Assembly: GCA_964496695.1 (NCBI GenBank)
Contig: CAZCBE010000014.1
Coordinates: 1 to 64,000, forward strand
DNA from: SXTU01 sp964496695
Lineage (GTDB): Bacteria; Verrucomicrobiota; Verrucomicrobiia; Limisphaerales; SXTU01
Direction of reading: 5' to 3'
Length of the DNA: 64,000 bases
In this document: positions 39,208 to 47,745 of the stretch, in pieces
How the letters are laid out: each line of letters opens with the position of its first letter
How positions within the stretch are numbered: position 1 is the first letter of the stretch
Made by a program: the position numbers and the translations under genes
Notes under the pieces: generated by a model
Databases searched by the model: none
Seen by the model: the letters and a program-made list of their open reading frames with translations, nothing else
Told to the model about the DNA's origin: nothing

Positions 39208-42200
39208 ATGAAATCCTTAGCCCACCGCCTTGCCTCGTGCCTCAGTCTGGCCGCCGCCGGGAGTTTCCTCTCGTTGCTTCCGCCCGTCCACGCGCAGCAG
39301 CCTGCCGCCGCGCCGCTGGACCCGAAGGTCCTCAAGCAATACGAGACCATCCTCACCCACAAGTTCTCGCGCGACCTGACCGACATATTCTACTCGCTCG
39401 AACGGACCGGCACGGCGGACACCGCCACGATGACGGCCTCGGACCGCTTCTTCTCCTATTACCGCATGGGCGACTGGGCGAAGATCCGGTCCGAACTGGC
39501 GCTGCTCCCGACGGACTTGTCGCGCAAGATTTACGACAAGATGCTGGTGGACCTAACCGAGAAGCAGAAACCCAACATGCGCCTCGATGACGTGCTGGGC
39601 CTCGCGGACGCCGTGCCCGGCGAGCTGACCGGCGAGAACGTGCGCAAGCTCGGCCAGCTCCTTGGGCTGGCCGTGCAGCCGAACGAGGCTTACTGGCTCT
39701 CGGACAAACTGCGCAAGGGCACCGACAAGCTGGGCGGCACTGATTCCGCGAAGCGGCTGCTCGCGGGCCGCGTCCTGCTAGCCGGCGGCTTCAAAGACCT
39801 CGCCCGCACCTACCTTCCGTCGTCCGCCCAGGTGGAGCAGATCGCGGACGAAGGCGTGCGGACTGAGCTGAGCAATTTCCTCGCCTCGCAGCAGGAGACC
39901 GAGGCCGCGCAGCGCGGGCAGGTGCAGAAGATCTGGGATGAGAACCTGCGCCTGCTGGCGATGCCCCGAGTCAACGAATGGGAGAAGTCCAAGGCCGGCA
40001 CCGCGCTCGCCAAGGTGATGCTGCAAATCCAGCCCGGCACGCTCGCGCCGGTTTTCGTGGATTTGGTGAAGAACAATCCTGAGAGCGCCGTGCGGCTGGT
40101 CAGCGGACTGCAGCGCAAGCTGCAGAACGAGGCGCGTGGAGAGGTCGCCTTGCGCACGGACAATCTCAAGCTGCAGGCCACCGTCGCCGGCCTGCTTGCC
40201 GAGAATGTGGACCTCAATGCGAAGCCGTGGAACCAGCTCGCCCAGTTGATGATCGAGTTCTGGATGACCGAGGCGGAGAACACGTTCTTCCAGAAGACCT
40301 TCACCACCTCCTCCCGGCCGAAGCCGGTCGTGGCCGAGGACCTGCTCGCCACCGCGCCGACCGGCAAGTGGGCGGCGGTCATGCCCGCCAGCCTGCGCGA
40401 GCGCTTCGACGTGACCCTCTCCAAGGTCATCCTGGCCAGCGCGAACTTCGACCAGGCCGCCGACCGCATCGTCGAGATCGGGAAGCGCACGCCCGAGGCG
40501 GGCGTCGCGCTCGCCGAGGATTTCCTCACCGTCTGGGCGCAGGCGCACAACCCGACGCTGCCCGAGGCGCTGCGCAAGAAATACCTGCTGCCCGACGACG
40601 CGCGCATTCCCGTCACGCCGATCATGATGGACAAGAACATCGAGAGCCTGGCGCGGATGATGGGCCTCTTCCGGCAGGCGGGCATCGCGCCGAAGGATTA
40701 TCAGAAGGTCGTCGCCGCCTTTGACCTCGCCTACAGCAACGCCGAGGCCTACCGCGAGAGCCACATCGAGAAGGTCTTCGGCCCGCTCCAGAAAATGGAC
40801 GAGCAGCTCTTCTTCCTCATTCTTTCGCGGATGCACACCAACCTCACCGAGCGCTGGCGCAAAATGGACGTGCAGAAGGCCGGCCTCACCCGCCGCAACG
40901 AAGTCCAGACGTTGGAAATGGTGCGGACGGGCTACGGGGCCTGCCTGCGGATGATTGACGCGTGGCTCGCCGGCCACACCGAGGTTTCCCGCGCGCTCAC
41001 GCTCGGCGGAACGCTGCTCACGGACTGGGGTGATTTCGAGTATTTTCAGGAGCTGGTCACCGGTGATACGCGCAAGCGGATGACCGGCTACAAGGAGAAG
41101 AACCTTATGGCGCAGGATTATTTTCTGCGCGGCACGCAGGCCTACGCCAAGGAAGCGCTCAAGCTCGCGCCCTCGGACTATTCCATCGAAGCCTACCTCG
41201 GCTGGTTCAACGGCCTGGTCGGCATCGGCTCCGGCGGGCAGATCAATCTCTCCAAGGCCATCAACCGCGCGGCGCTGGCGAAGATCCGCGAGCAACTGCT
41301 CGCGCTGCCAGGCAAGGCTGCCGGGGCGCACATGAGCATGTTTTCCAAGGTGGTGAACGCGCGCCTGGCGGACGAGCGCGACCCGTTGCACGAGGATTTG
41401 AAATACCGCTACCTCGCCAGCTCGCTGGTCATCACCAAGGACGATCCCTTCACGCTCGGCGCGGAGAAGAAGGTGAAGTATTTCGACGAACTGCTCAGCG
41501 AAATCCGCCTTCAGACGCGCGTGGACGGGCCGAACACCATCGGGCGCGACCAGGATTTCGGCATCATCGTCAGCGTGGTCCATACGGAGGCGATGGGCCG
41601 CGTCGCACAGTTCGGCCAGTATCTCAGCAACGATCCAGGCGGTCCGGCCGGCAAGCAGAAGCAGCGGAAATCCCTCCTCGTGCGCAAAATGCGCGAGGCG
41701 CAGGGGCCGCGCGACGAGCTGGAACTGAGCCTCACCGAAACGCTTTCGCCGTTCTTCGACGTGAAGTCCATCGTCTTCGCCTCCACCGAGGTGAAACCCC
41801 GCCCCACCGCGCAGCCCGGCTGGGAGGAAACCGTCCTCGCCTATGCCTTGGTGCGGGCCAAGGACGCCAGCGTGGACAAGATCCCGCCCGTCGAGCTGGA
41901 GCTGAAGTTCATTGACCTGACCGGCCCGGTCACCATCCCCGCCACGTCGGCGGAGACGGTGATCAAGGTTTCGGCCAGCGCCCCGGCACGACCAGCGAAG
42001 CAGATCGAGATCACGCAGACGCTCGACACCCGGCAGTTCGCTATCAACGGCGGGCTGCTGCTGGAGATCAAGGCGACCGGCAGCGGGCTGGTGCCGGACC
42101 TTGACCAGTTGCTCGACCTCGCCGCCCTGAAGCAGACCGTGGGCGTGAAGCAGCTCAACGCGCACGAAGGCCTGCAGTTGAAGGAGCTGAACACCTGGGG

Positions 42201-42768
42201 CGAGCAGGTCGGCCCGCGTTCCGAGCGGCTCTGGACGCTCGTGCTGAACGGCGATGCCATCCGCGCGGCGGAGGGGCCGACGGATTTCCAGTTCCCGCTG
42301 CCCAAGGCGAAGGACACCGTCGCCGTCTATCAGACCTACCGCGACATGGACCTCGCCACACTGCCCCAGCCGTCCGTGCGGCTCGGCCGCACGGCCGCCG
42401 CCGCGGCGGGCGGCGTGGTGCTGAAGGCACCCGGCAACCCCTATCTCTGGCCGGGCATCGGCGCGGCCATCGCGCTGGTCCTGGGCACCCTGATCTACGT
42501 GCTGACGAAAGGCGGGGACGACAGCGAACGGCCCCTGCACGCGCGCGACGTGTTCAAGATGCCCGCCGACGTGGACGGCTTCGCCGTGGTCGCGCTGCTC
42601 CGCCGGATGCGCACGAGTCCGCTGGTGAAGCTGGGCGAGACGCAGCAACAGGAACTTCAGCAGGACCTCCAGCGCGTGCAGCAAACCTGCTTCGGCGGCA
42701 ACGGCAGCAAGATGACCGACGCGGACCTGCGCGGGCTGGCGGAGAAGTGGCTGCGGGCGGCGACCTGA
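39208..42768 (+). CDS. Very large exported protein with C-terminal membrane anchor
   Basis: A 1186-aa protein. The signal peptide ends VHAQQP. It has a very long, mainly helical extracytoplasmic body and a single TM near residues 1080-1100 (GIGAAIALVLGTLIYVL), leaving a cytoplasmic tail of about 85 residues with DVFKMPADVDGFAVVALLRR. I recognise no domain. Its position between the vWA/TPR genes and MoxR, and its topology (large periplasmic domain, tail in the cytosol), resemble BatD in Bat operons, though it is much longer. ATG 39208 is preferred to the upstream TTG. One of the largest unknowns in the window. Confidence 0.8.
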   Translation: MKSLAHRLASCLSLAAAGSFLSLLPPVHAQQPAAAPLDPKVLKQYETILTHKFSRDLTDIFYSLERTGTADTATMTASDRFFSYYRMGDWAKIRSELALLPTDLSRKIYDKMLVDLTEKQKPNMRLDDVLGLADAVPGELTGENVRKLGQLLGLAVQPNEAYWLSDKLRKGTDKLGGTDSAKRLLAGRVLLAGGFKDLARTYLPSSAQVEQIADEGVRTELSNFLASQQETEAAQRGQVQKIWDENLRLLAMPRVNEWEKSKAGTALAKVMLQIQPGTLAPVFVDLVKNNPESAVRLVSGLQRKLQNEARGEVALRTDNLKLQATVAGLLAENVDLNAKPWNQLAQLMIEFWMTEAENTFFQKTFTTSSRPKPVVAEDLLATAPTGKWAAVMPASLRERFDVTLSKVILASANFDQAADRIVEIGKRTPEAGVALAEDFLTVWAQAHNPTLPEALRKKYLLPDDARIPVTPIMMDKNIESLARMMGLFRQAGIAPKDYQKVVAAFDLAYSNAEAYRESHIEKVFGPLQKMDEQLFFLILSRMHTNLTERWRKMDVQKAGLTRRNEVQTLEMVRTGYGACLRMIDAWLAGHTEVSRALTLGGTLLTDWGDFEYFQELVTGDTRKRMTGYKEKNLMAQDYFLRGTQAYAKEALKLAPSDYSIEAYLGWFNGLVGIGSGGQINLSKAINRAALAKIREQLLALPGKAAGAHMSMFSKVVNARLADERDPLHEDLKYRYLASSLVITKDDPFTLGAEKKVKYFDELLSEIRLQTRVDGPNTIGRDQDFGIIVSVVHTEAMGRVAQFGQYLSNDPGGPAGKQKQRKSLLVRKMREAQGPRDELELSLTETLSPFFDVKSIVFASTEVKPRPTAQPGWEETVLAYALVRAKDASVDKIPPVELELKFIDLTGPVTIPATSAETVIKVSASAPARPAKQIEITQTLDTRQFAINGGLLLEIKATGSGLVPDLDQLLDLAALKQTVGVKQLNAHEGLQLKELNTWGEQVGPRSERLWTLVLNGDAIRAAEGPTDFQFPLPKAKDTVAVYQTYRDMDLATLPQPSVRLGRTAAAAAGGVVLKAPGNPYLWPGIGAAIALVLGTLIYVLTKGGDDSERPLHARDVFKMPADVDGFAVVALLRRMRTSPLVKLGETQQQELQQDLQRVQQTCFGGNGSKMTDADLRGLAEKWLRAAT

Positions 42769-42783
42769 GAATTGGCTGACCGA

Positions 42784-42882
42784 ATGAGCAACCGCACTTC
42801 TAATTGTGGCGAAATCGCCATAGTTAATTCCCTCGAATTCGAGGGAATTGCAATGGCCTTCCCGCCCTGGACTAACGCATGA
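42784..42882 (+). CDS. Possible 32-residue leader ORF overlapping the KilA-N start
   Basis: ATG 42784 opens a 32-codon frame (MSNRTSNCGEIAIVN then SLEFEGIAMAFPPWTNA) whose TGA overlaps the KilA-N ATG at 42879-42882 (ATGA). Its middle is a perfect 24-bp palindrome (42826-42849) read as NSLEFEGI, close to NPVEFDGI encoded by the palindrome inside the KilA-N gene. The overlap and shared motif argue for a real coupled peptide or a fragment of a related gene. Small frames can arise by chance. Confidence 0.4.
   Translation: MSNRTSNCGEIAIVNSLEFEGIAMAFPPWTNA
42826..42849. promoter_or_regulatory. Perfect 24-bp palindrome with TCGAATTCGA core upstream of KilA-N
   Basis: The 24-bp stretch is exactly self-complementary, centred on GAATTC, with stem AATTCCC/GGGAATT outside. 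It lies 29 bp before the KilA-N ATG. The core is shared with the intragenic palindrome at 43081-43114. It may be an operator, a hairpin in the leader mRNA or a protected restriction-type site. Confidence 0.65.
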
Positions 42883-43721
42883 GCAAAACTCGAAAGAGCA
42901 CCATCGAGGTCCAAGGAGCGGTCATCGGCATCGTCTCCGAACAACAGGCCGATTTCATCTGCTTAACTGACCTCGCCCGGTTCAAGAACGCCGACGCGAC
43001 TGATGACCTCATCCGTAACTGGTTGAGAAACCGGAACACCGTAGAATTCCTAGGGGTGTGGGAACGCCTCAACAACCCAAATTTTAATCCCGTCGAATTC
43101 GACGGGATTAAAATGCAGGCCGGACTAAACAGTTTCACCCTGACGCCGAAGCAGTGGATAGAAAAGACCGGCGCGACTGGCATCACTTCCAAGCCTGGTC
43201 GCTACGGCGGCACCTACGCGCATCGGGACATTGCGTTCGAGTTTGCCGCTTGGATTTCTGTCGAGTTCAAACTCTACCTCATCAAGGAATTCCAGCGCCT
43301 CAAGGAGGACGAAAACCGCCGTCTCTCCCTCGCTTGGAATCTCAACCGCACCCTCTCCAAGCTCAACTACCGCATCCACACTGATGCGATCAAGGTCCAT
43401 CTCATCCCGCCCGCTGTGACTGCCGCGCAGGCTGCGGTGGTGTATGCCAGCGAGGCCGATCTGCTCAACGTCGCCCTGTTTGGCCAGACCGCCCGCCAAT
43501 GGCATGACGCCAACCCCAAGCTCGAAGGCAACGTGCGCGACCACGCCACCATCGAGCAGCTCCTGGTGCTTGCGAACATCGAGGCCATGAATGCGGAGTT
43601 CATCCACATGAATCTGTCCCAGGGCGAGCGCCTGCGAAAACTCAACACCATCGCCATCCGCCAGATGGAGACGCTCACGGCGACGAGCCGGAAGCTTCTC
43701 CCCGGCGAGAAGAAAGATTGA
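42879..43721 (+). CDS. KilA-N domain protein
   Basis: A 280-aa protein. The KilA-N DNA-binding domain covers residues ~5-135 (DFICLTDLARFKNADATDDL; LTPKQWIEKTGATGI; RYGGTYAHRDIAFEFAAWIS), followed by a helical C-terminal region with TAAQAAVVYASEADLLN. KilA-N proteins are typical of phages and mobile elements. The gene is less GC-rich than its neighbours and interrupts the vWA/MoxR block, suggesting horizontal arrival. A 34-bp perfect palindrome (43081-43114) lies in frame at NFNPVEFDGIKM. It may be autoregulatory through the palindromes. Confidence 0.88.
   Translation: MSKTRKSTIEVQGAVIGIVSEQQADFICLTDLARFKNADATDDLIRNWLRNRNTVEFLGVWERLNNPNFNPVEFDGIKMQAGLNSFTLTPKQWIEKTGATGITSKPGRYGGTYAHRDIAFEFAAWISVEFKLYLIKEFQRLKEDENRRLSLAWNLNRTLSKLNYRIHTDAIKVHLIPPAVTAAQAAVVYASEADLLNVALFGQTARQWHDANPKLEGNVRDHATIEQLLVLANIEAMNAEFIHMNLSQGERLRKLNTIAIRQMETLTATSRKLLPGEKKD
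43081..43114. repeat. 34-bp perfect palindrome inside the KilA-N gene
   Basis: 43081-43114 is exactly self-complementary, with core GTCGAATTCGAC flanked by TAATCCC/GGGATTA. It encodes NPVEFDGI in frame and shares TCGAATTCGA with the upstream palindrome. Such a long exact palindrome in a coding sequence implies selection or recent insertion. Confidence 0.9.
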
Positions 43722-43820
43722 GCCTTGAATTCAACCAAACCCAACTGTCGAAACGTCGCTTGAAAGCAGCCGCGCATAGACATTGAACCTGACCCTTTTT
43801 CCCAACCGAACCCAATCTTA

Positions 43821-44825
43821 ATGCAAGCCACCACCATCTCTCCCCCTCCCGCAGGCGCGCAGTCCGCGCAGCAATTCGTCGCCGGTGTCCGTGAACGCGT
43901 CGCCAAGATCGTCGTGGGCCAGGATGTCGTCGTCGAGCGCGTGATGATCGCGCTGCTCACCGGCGGCCATCTGCTGCTCCAGGGCCTGCCCGGCCTGGCC
44001 AAGACACTGCTCGTCAACTCGGTTGCCAAGGCCATCAACCTCGACTTCAAGCGCGTGCAGTTCACCGTGGACATGCTCCCGTCCGACATCATCGGCTCGG
44101 AGATCATTGACCAGAAGAGCGGCGACTTCCGCATCCACCGCGGCCCGGTCTTCACCAACCTGCTGCTGGCCGACGAAATCAACCGCGCCGCGCCCAAGGT
44201 GCAGGGCGCGATGCTCGAGGCCATGCAGGAACGCAAGGTCACCATCGGTGGCCAGAACCTCAAGCTGCCCACGCCGTTCCTGGTCATCGCGACGCAGAAC
44301 CCGGTGGAGCAGTCCGGCACGTTCGAGCTGCCCGAGGCGCAGCTCGACCGCTTCATGCTACTGCACCGGCTTGGCTATCCGGGCCGCGAGGACGAGCAGA
44401 TGATCCTCCAGCGCCAGCTCGGCATGGGCCTGCGGCGCGAGGGCGGCGGCGCGGTGCCGCGCTCGGCCTTCGACATGATCAGCGACGACGCCGGGGCGTC
44501 GGTCGAGGACCTGGTCATTGCGATGGAGGCAGTCCAGGCCGTCCACGTCAGCGAAGTCATCGTGAAGCACTGCGTGGAGCTGGTCCGCCGCACGCGCGAG
44601 TCCAAGCTGCTCGACTTCGGCTGCAGTCCGCGCGCCGGTCTCGCGCTGGTCAACGCCTCGCGCGCCCGGGCCGTCATCCACGGCCGCGACTTCGTGACGC
44701 CGGAGGATTTGTTTGACCTCGCCGAGGACGTGGTGCTGCACCGCATCCGCGTGAGCTACGAGGCGTCCGCCGCCGGCCACACCGGCAAGCAGGTGCTGGA
44801 AGGAATTCTCGGCAGTCTCGGCTGA
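43821..44825 (+). CDS. MoxR-family AAA+ ATPase
   Basis: A 334-aa MoxR ATPase. Walker A is LLQGLPGLAKTLL (GxxGxAKT), Walker B is LLLADEINRAAPKVQ, the sensor 1 segment is VIATQNPVEQSGTFELPEAQLDRF, and the C-terminal lid has GCSPRAGLALVNASRARAV. MoxR proteins act as chaperones for vWA-domain partners, which are encoded next to it. It probably starts an operon with DUF58, a membrane protein and a vWA protein, and follows the KilA-N gene by 99 bp. Confidence 0.93.
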   Translation: MQATTISPPPAGAQSAQQFVAGVRERVAKIVVGQDVVVERVMIALLTGGHLLLQGLPGLAKTLLVNSVAKAINLDFKRVQFTVDMLPSDIIGSEIIDQKSGDFRIHRGPVFTNLLLADEINRAAPKVQGAMLEAMQERKVTIGGQNLKLPTPFLVIATQNPVEQSGTFELPEAQLDRFMLLHRLGYPGREDEQMILQRQLGMGLRREGGGAVPRSAFDMISDDAGASVEDLVIAMEAVQAVHVSEVIVKHCVELVRRTRESKLLDFGCSPRAGLALVNASRARAVIHGRDFVTPEDLFDLAEDVVLHRIRVSYEASAAGHTGKQVLEGILGSLG

Positions 44826-44834
44826 CCCAAAGCC

Positions 44835-45695
44835 ATGCAGCGAAAGGTCAAACTCAACCAGGAGCCCGTTGACGCCCGACAGTTCGAGGTCGCGGTGAAG
44901 CACCTGGCGAACAGCCTGAACTTCGGCCAGGAGGAATCGGTCTTCCACGGCAGCGGGCTGGAGTATGCGCAGTCGCGGCTCTACGTGGCGGGCGACCCGG
45001 TGAAGGCCATTGACTGGAAGGTCTCGGCGCGCATCGGCAAGCTCTTCATCAAGGAGTATCAGGAGCCCAAGCAGATTCCGCTCTACCTGCTGCTCGACAC
45101 CTCCGCGTCCATGTGTGTCACCTCGCAGCCGATGAGCAAATACGCGTGGGCGGTGCAGATCGCCACGGGCATCGCGCTCGCGGCGCAGGCGAACGTGACA
45201 CCGGTTGGCCTGCTCGGCTGCGGCGCGCGCGAGCTGCATGTCCGCCCGACGCTTTCGCGCAACCTCGTGATGGAGTGGTCGCACCAGCTCCGCCACCACG
45301 ACTTCCTCGAAGACACTTCGCTGGCGCACCGCGCGCGGGAGGTCGCGCCGTCCTTGAAGCGCCGCACCATGATCATCGTGCTGAGTGACCTGCACGATCC
45401 CGGTGCGTTTCCCGCGCTGCAAATCCTCGCGCAGGAGCATGACGTGATCGTGCTGCACCTGCAGGACCCGGCGGAGACCGGGGTCCGAGGGTCGGGGCTT
45501 TTCCGTGGTCTGGAAGCCGAGTCCGGCCGCGCGTTTGTGGGCCATGGCCGCCGCGCGTGGGTGGATGCGGAGGGCTGGAAGGGCGAGCTAACGCGCTTCG
45601 GCATTGATTACCTGCACCTGCTGACGGACCAGCCGATTCTCGGCAAGCTGCGCCACTTCCTGGGCCAACGCGGCATGAGCGGAAAAGTGAGATAG
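44835..45695 (+). CDS. DUF58 domain protein
   Basis: A 286-aa protein of the DUF58 family found beside MoxR ATPases. The conserved DUF58 segment is GLEYAQSRLYVAGDPVKAI, followed by DWKVSARIGKLFIKEY. The rest resembles a vWA-type fold, with LLLDTSASMCV (DxSxS) and IIVLSDLHDPG. No membrane helix is present. It starts 9 nt after MoxR. DUF58 proteins are presumed adaptor or substrate proteins of MoxR. Confidence 0.9.
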   Translation: MQRKVKLNQEPVDARQFEVAVKHLANSLNFGQEESVFHGSGLEYAQSRLYVAGDPVKAIDWKVSARIGKLFIKEYQEPKQIPLYLLLDTSASMCVTSQPMSKYAWAVQIATGIALAAQANVTPVGLLGCGARELHVRPTLSRNLVMEWSHQLRHHDFLEDTSLAHRAREVAPSLKRRTMIIVLSDLHDPGAFPALQILAQEHDVIVLHLQDPAETGVRGSGLFRGLEAESGRAFVGHGRRAWVDAEGWKGELTRFGIDYLHLLTDQPILGKLRHFLGQRGMSGKVR

Positions 45696-45696
45696 C

Positions 45697-46542
45697 ATGG
45701 AAGCACAACCACAACGATTCAACAGCCGCACGCTCATCGCGGTGTGCATGGTCGTGCTCATCGCGATCTGCCTCTGGCCGCGCAAGACGGAGGAGACGCT
45801 CAACGTGCCGCTGGGCGTCGAGCAGGCGGCCATCGTGACCTACAGCGGGCCCGCCGTGGCCGTGAAGCCTTACAAGTGGGGCGTGGCGGTGAACGTGCGC
45901 ATCGCCAAGGTGACCGAGCAAGCGGGCGTGCGCATCTACGACGTGCGCTACATCGCAAACCGCGCCGGCATGTTTGACCTGAAGGATTACCTGACCTCGG
46001 AGGATGGCACGCCGCTGACTGGCCTGCCTTCGTTCAAGTTCAACGGCGATCCCAAGCTTTCCAAGCACCTCGATGCGCGCATCCAGGAGACCGAGGAGGT
46101 CGGCGTGGATGTAGGCGGGCACTATACGGCTACGTTGATCGGGCTGGGCGCGTTCTGGATTGCGTGGCTGCTGCTGCTCATCTTCTACGGACGTCCCCGG
46201 CGGCTGAAGGCCGTCGCCGCCGTTCCGGAGCCGACGCTGGCCGAGCTGCTGCGCGCGCTGCTGAGCCAGTTGGAGGCCGGCACGCTGGATGCCGGAGCCA
46301 AGGCCCGGCTGGAAATGCTGCTGCTCCGTCGCTGGCGCGAGGAACTGGCGCTCACCGGCGCGCCGATGATCACCTCGCTCGACGTCATCAGCCGCAACGA
46401 AAAGACCAGCGAGGCGCTGCGCCAGTTGCAGCTCTGGCTGCACCAGCCAGGCTCGAAGGTCCGGCGCGAAGACATCGCGGCGGTCATCGCGCCTTACACG
46501 ATTGAGCCGGTGAAAACCCAGGAACCGGAGGCCGTATCTTGA
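45697..46542 (+). CDS. Membrane protein of the MoxR operon
   Basis: A 281-aa protein. There is an N-terminal signal-anchor (TLIAVCMVVLIAICLWP), a ~120-residue extracytoplasmic beta-rich region (VEQAAIVTYSGPAVAVKPYK), a second TM (LIGLGAFWIAWLLLLIFYG) and a cytoplasmic helical tail to the end. In other MoxR/DUF58 clusters a DUF4381-type protein sits here; the topology fits but I cannot confirm the family. It starts 1 nt after the DUF58 stop. Confidence 0.72.
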   Translation: MEAQPQRFNSRTLIAVCMVVLIAICLWPRKTEETLNVPLGVEQAAIVTYSGPAVAVKPYKWGVAVNVRIAKVTEQAGVRIYDVRYIANRAGMFDLKDYLTSEDGTPLTGLPSFKFNGDPKLSKHLDARIQETEEVGVDVGGHYTATLIGLGAFWIAWLLLLIFYGRPRRLKAVAAVPEPTLAELLRALLSQLEAGTLDAGAKARLEMLLLRRWREELALTGAPMITSLDVISRNEKTSEALRQLQLWLHQPGSKVRREDIAAVIAPYTIEPVKTQEPEAVS

Positions 46543-47516
46543 AGAACCTCATCTTCCTCCATCCCCAGTGGCTCGCCTTGCTCGCCCTGCCCGTGATTCT
46601 CGCCTTCTGGGAATGGGTCCGGCGCGGCCAGCCGATCGTGCTGCCGTTCGACCACGGTCGGCAGCGGCGTGGGCTGGTGCTGCGTTTCCTCGTGCTGTGC
46701 GCGAACTGCCTGCCCGCCGGGCTCCTTGCGCTGGCCATCATCTTCCTCGCGCATCCGATCATCTTCAACCCGCCGGAGATCGAGCGAAAGCTGAACAACG
46801 TCCAGATCGTGCTCGATACCTCGGGCAGCATGGCGGAGAACCACGGCTCGCAGGCCAACGGCCGCCACACGCGGTTCGATTCGGCGATGGAAGGCATCCT
46901 GCAGTTCACCCATTTCCGAAAGGGCGACGCCTTCGGCCTGACCATCTTCTCGCGGCACTACATCCACTGGCTGCCGCTCACGCTGGACACGGAATCTTTC
47001 GCCCTCGCGCGGCCATTCATCGTGCCGAACAACCCCAAGCTCGATCCGCCGTCCATGGGCCGTCACGGCCTGCCGGACGAGCTGTGGGGCATCACCCTCA
47101 TCGGCAAGGCGCTCTACGGCGCGAGCGACCTGCTCGCCGAACGTCCCACTGGGGACCGCATGATCATCCTCATCACCGACGGCGAGAGCAGCGACATCAA
47201 GTCGCCCAAGGACGCGGCGATCATCGCCAACCTGCGGGCGCAGAACATCACCGTCTTCGGCATCATGATGACGGAGGACCCCATCGAGCCGGCGCTGGTC
47301 GGCATCGCGCGCGCCACCGGTGGCGAAGTCTTCAACGCCGTCACGCCCGAGGCGCTGCAGGCGGTCTTCAAGCGGATTGATGAGATGAAGAAAGTGGTGG
47401 TGCTCGAAAAGAAGCCGCGAGCGTCCGACTACTACGATCCGTTCTTCCTGCCGGCGATTGCCCTGCTCGTGCTCAGCGTGCTCGCGCTCTTCGGCCTGCG
47501 CTTCACGCCGTGGTGA
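46539..47516 (+). CDS. Membrane vWA-domain protein (BatA-like), TTG start
   Basis: A 325-aa protein. The N-terminal helix (HPQWLALLALPVILAFWEW) and a second helix are followed by a vWA domain with MIDAS motif IVLDTSGSM and Asp in ILITDGESSD. A C-terminal TM (ALLVLSVLALFGLRF) ends the protein. The start is TTG 46539, overlapping the previous TGA (TTGA) with GGAGG upstream, so translation is coupled. It completes the MoxR-DUF58-membrane protein-vWA set. Confidence 0.87.
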   Translation: MKNLIFLHPQWLALLALPVILAFWEWVRRGQPIVLPFDHGRQRRGLVLRFLVLCANCLPAGLLALAIIFLAHPIIFNPPEIERKLNNVQIVLDTSGSMAENHGSQANGRHTRFDSAMEGILQFTHFRKGDAFGLTIFSRHYIHWLPLTLDTESFALARPFIVPNNPKLDPPSMGRHGLPDELWGITLIGKALYGASDLLAERPTGDRMIILITDGESSDIKSPKDAAIIANLRAQNITVFGIMMTEDPIEPALVGIARATGGEVFNAVTPEALQAVFKRIDEMKKVVVLEKKPRASDYYDPFFLPAIALLVLSVLALFGLRFTPW

Positions 47517-47573
47517 GCGAGGTCTGCCCCGGCAGACCCTGAAACAGAGCGTCCAGGCGACCGGCCGGCGTGA

Positions 47574-47675
47574 GTGGAGCGCGGCGTTCACGCCGCAGAA
47601 GGCGGCGATGGGAAAGGTGCGTGCGAACGACCACTGGCGTGCTCCCGTTTCTGCGGCCTGAAGGCCGCGCTCCAC
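47574..47675. repeat. Inverted repeat, GGCGTTCACGCCGC family
   Basis: The left arm GTGGAGCGCGGCGTTCACGC (47574-47600) pairs with the right arm 47648-47675 (TTTCTGCGGCCTGAAGGCCG onward). The central hairpins differ (GGCGTTCACGCC against GGCCTGAAGGCC), yet each is internally complementary. It lies between convergent genes. Confidence 0.8.
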
Positions 47676-47745
47676 GTTGACCGTGCCGCGGTGCGTTTTC
47701 GCGTCCCTTCGCGTGTTTCGCGGGCACCTGCCGGGGAAGCGCGGG

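Noticed and set aside
39778..42684. 968-codon open frame opposite the 1186-aa exported protein
   Set aside because: It is Arg/His/Gly/Leu-rich with no motif, exactly antisense to a protein with signal peptide and TM; typical of GC-rich codon bias.
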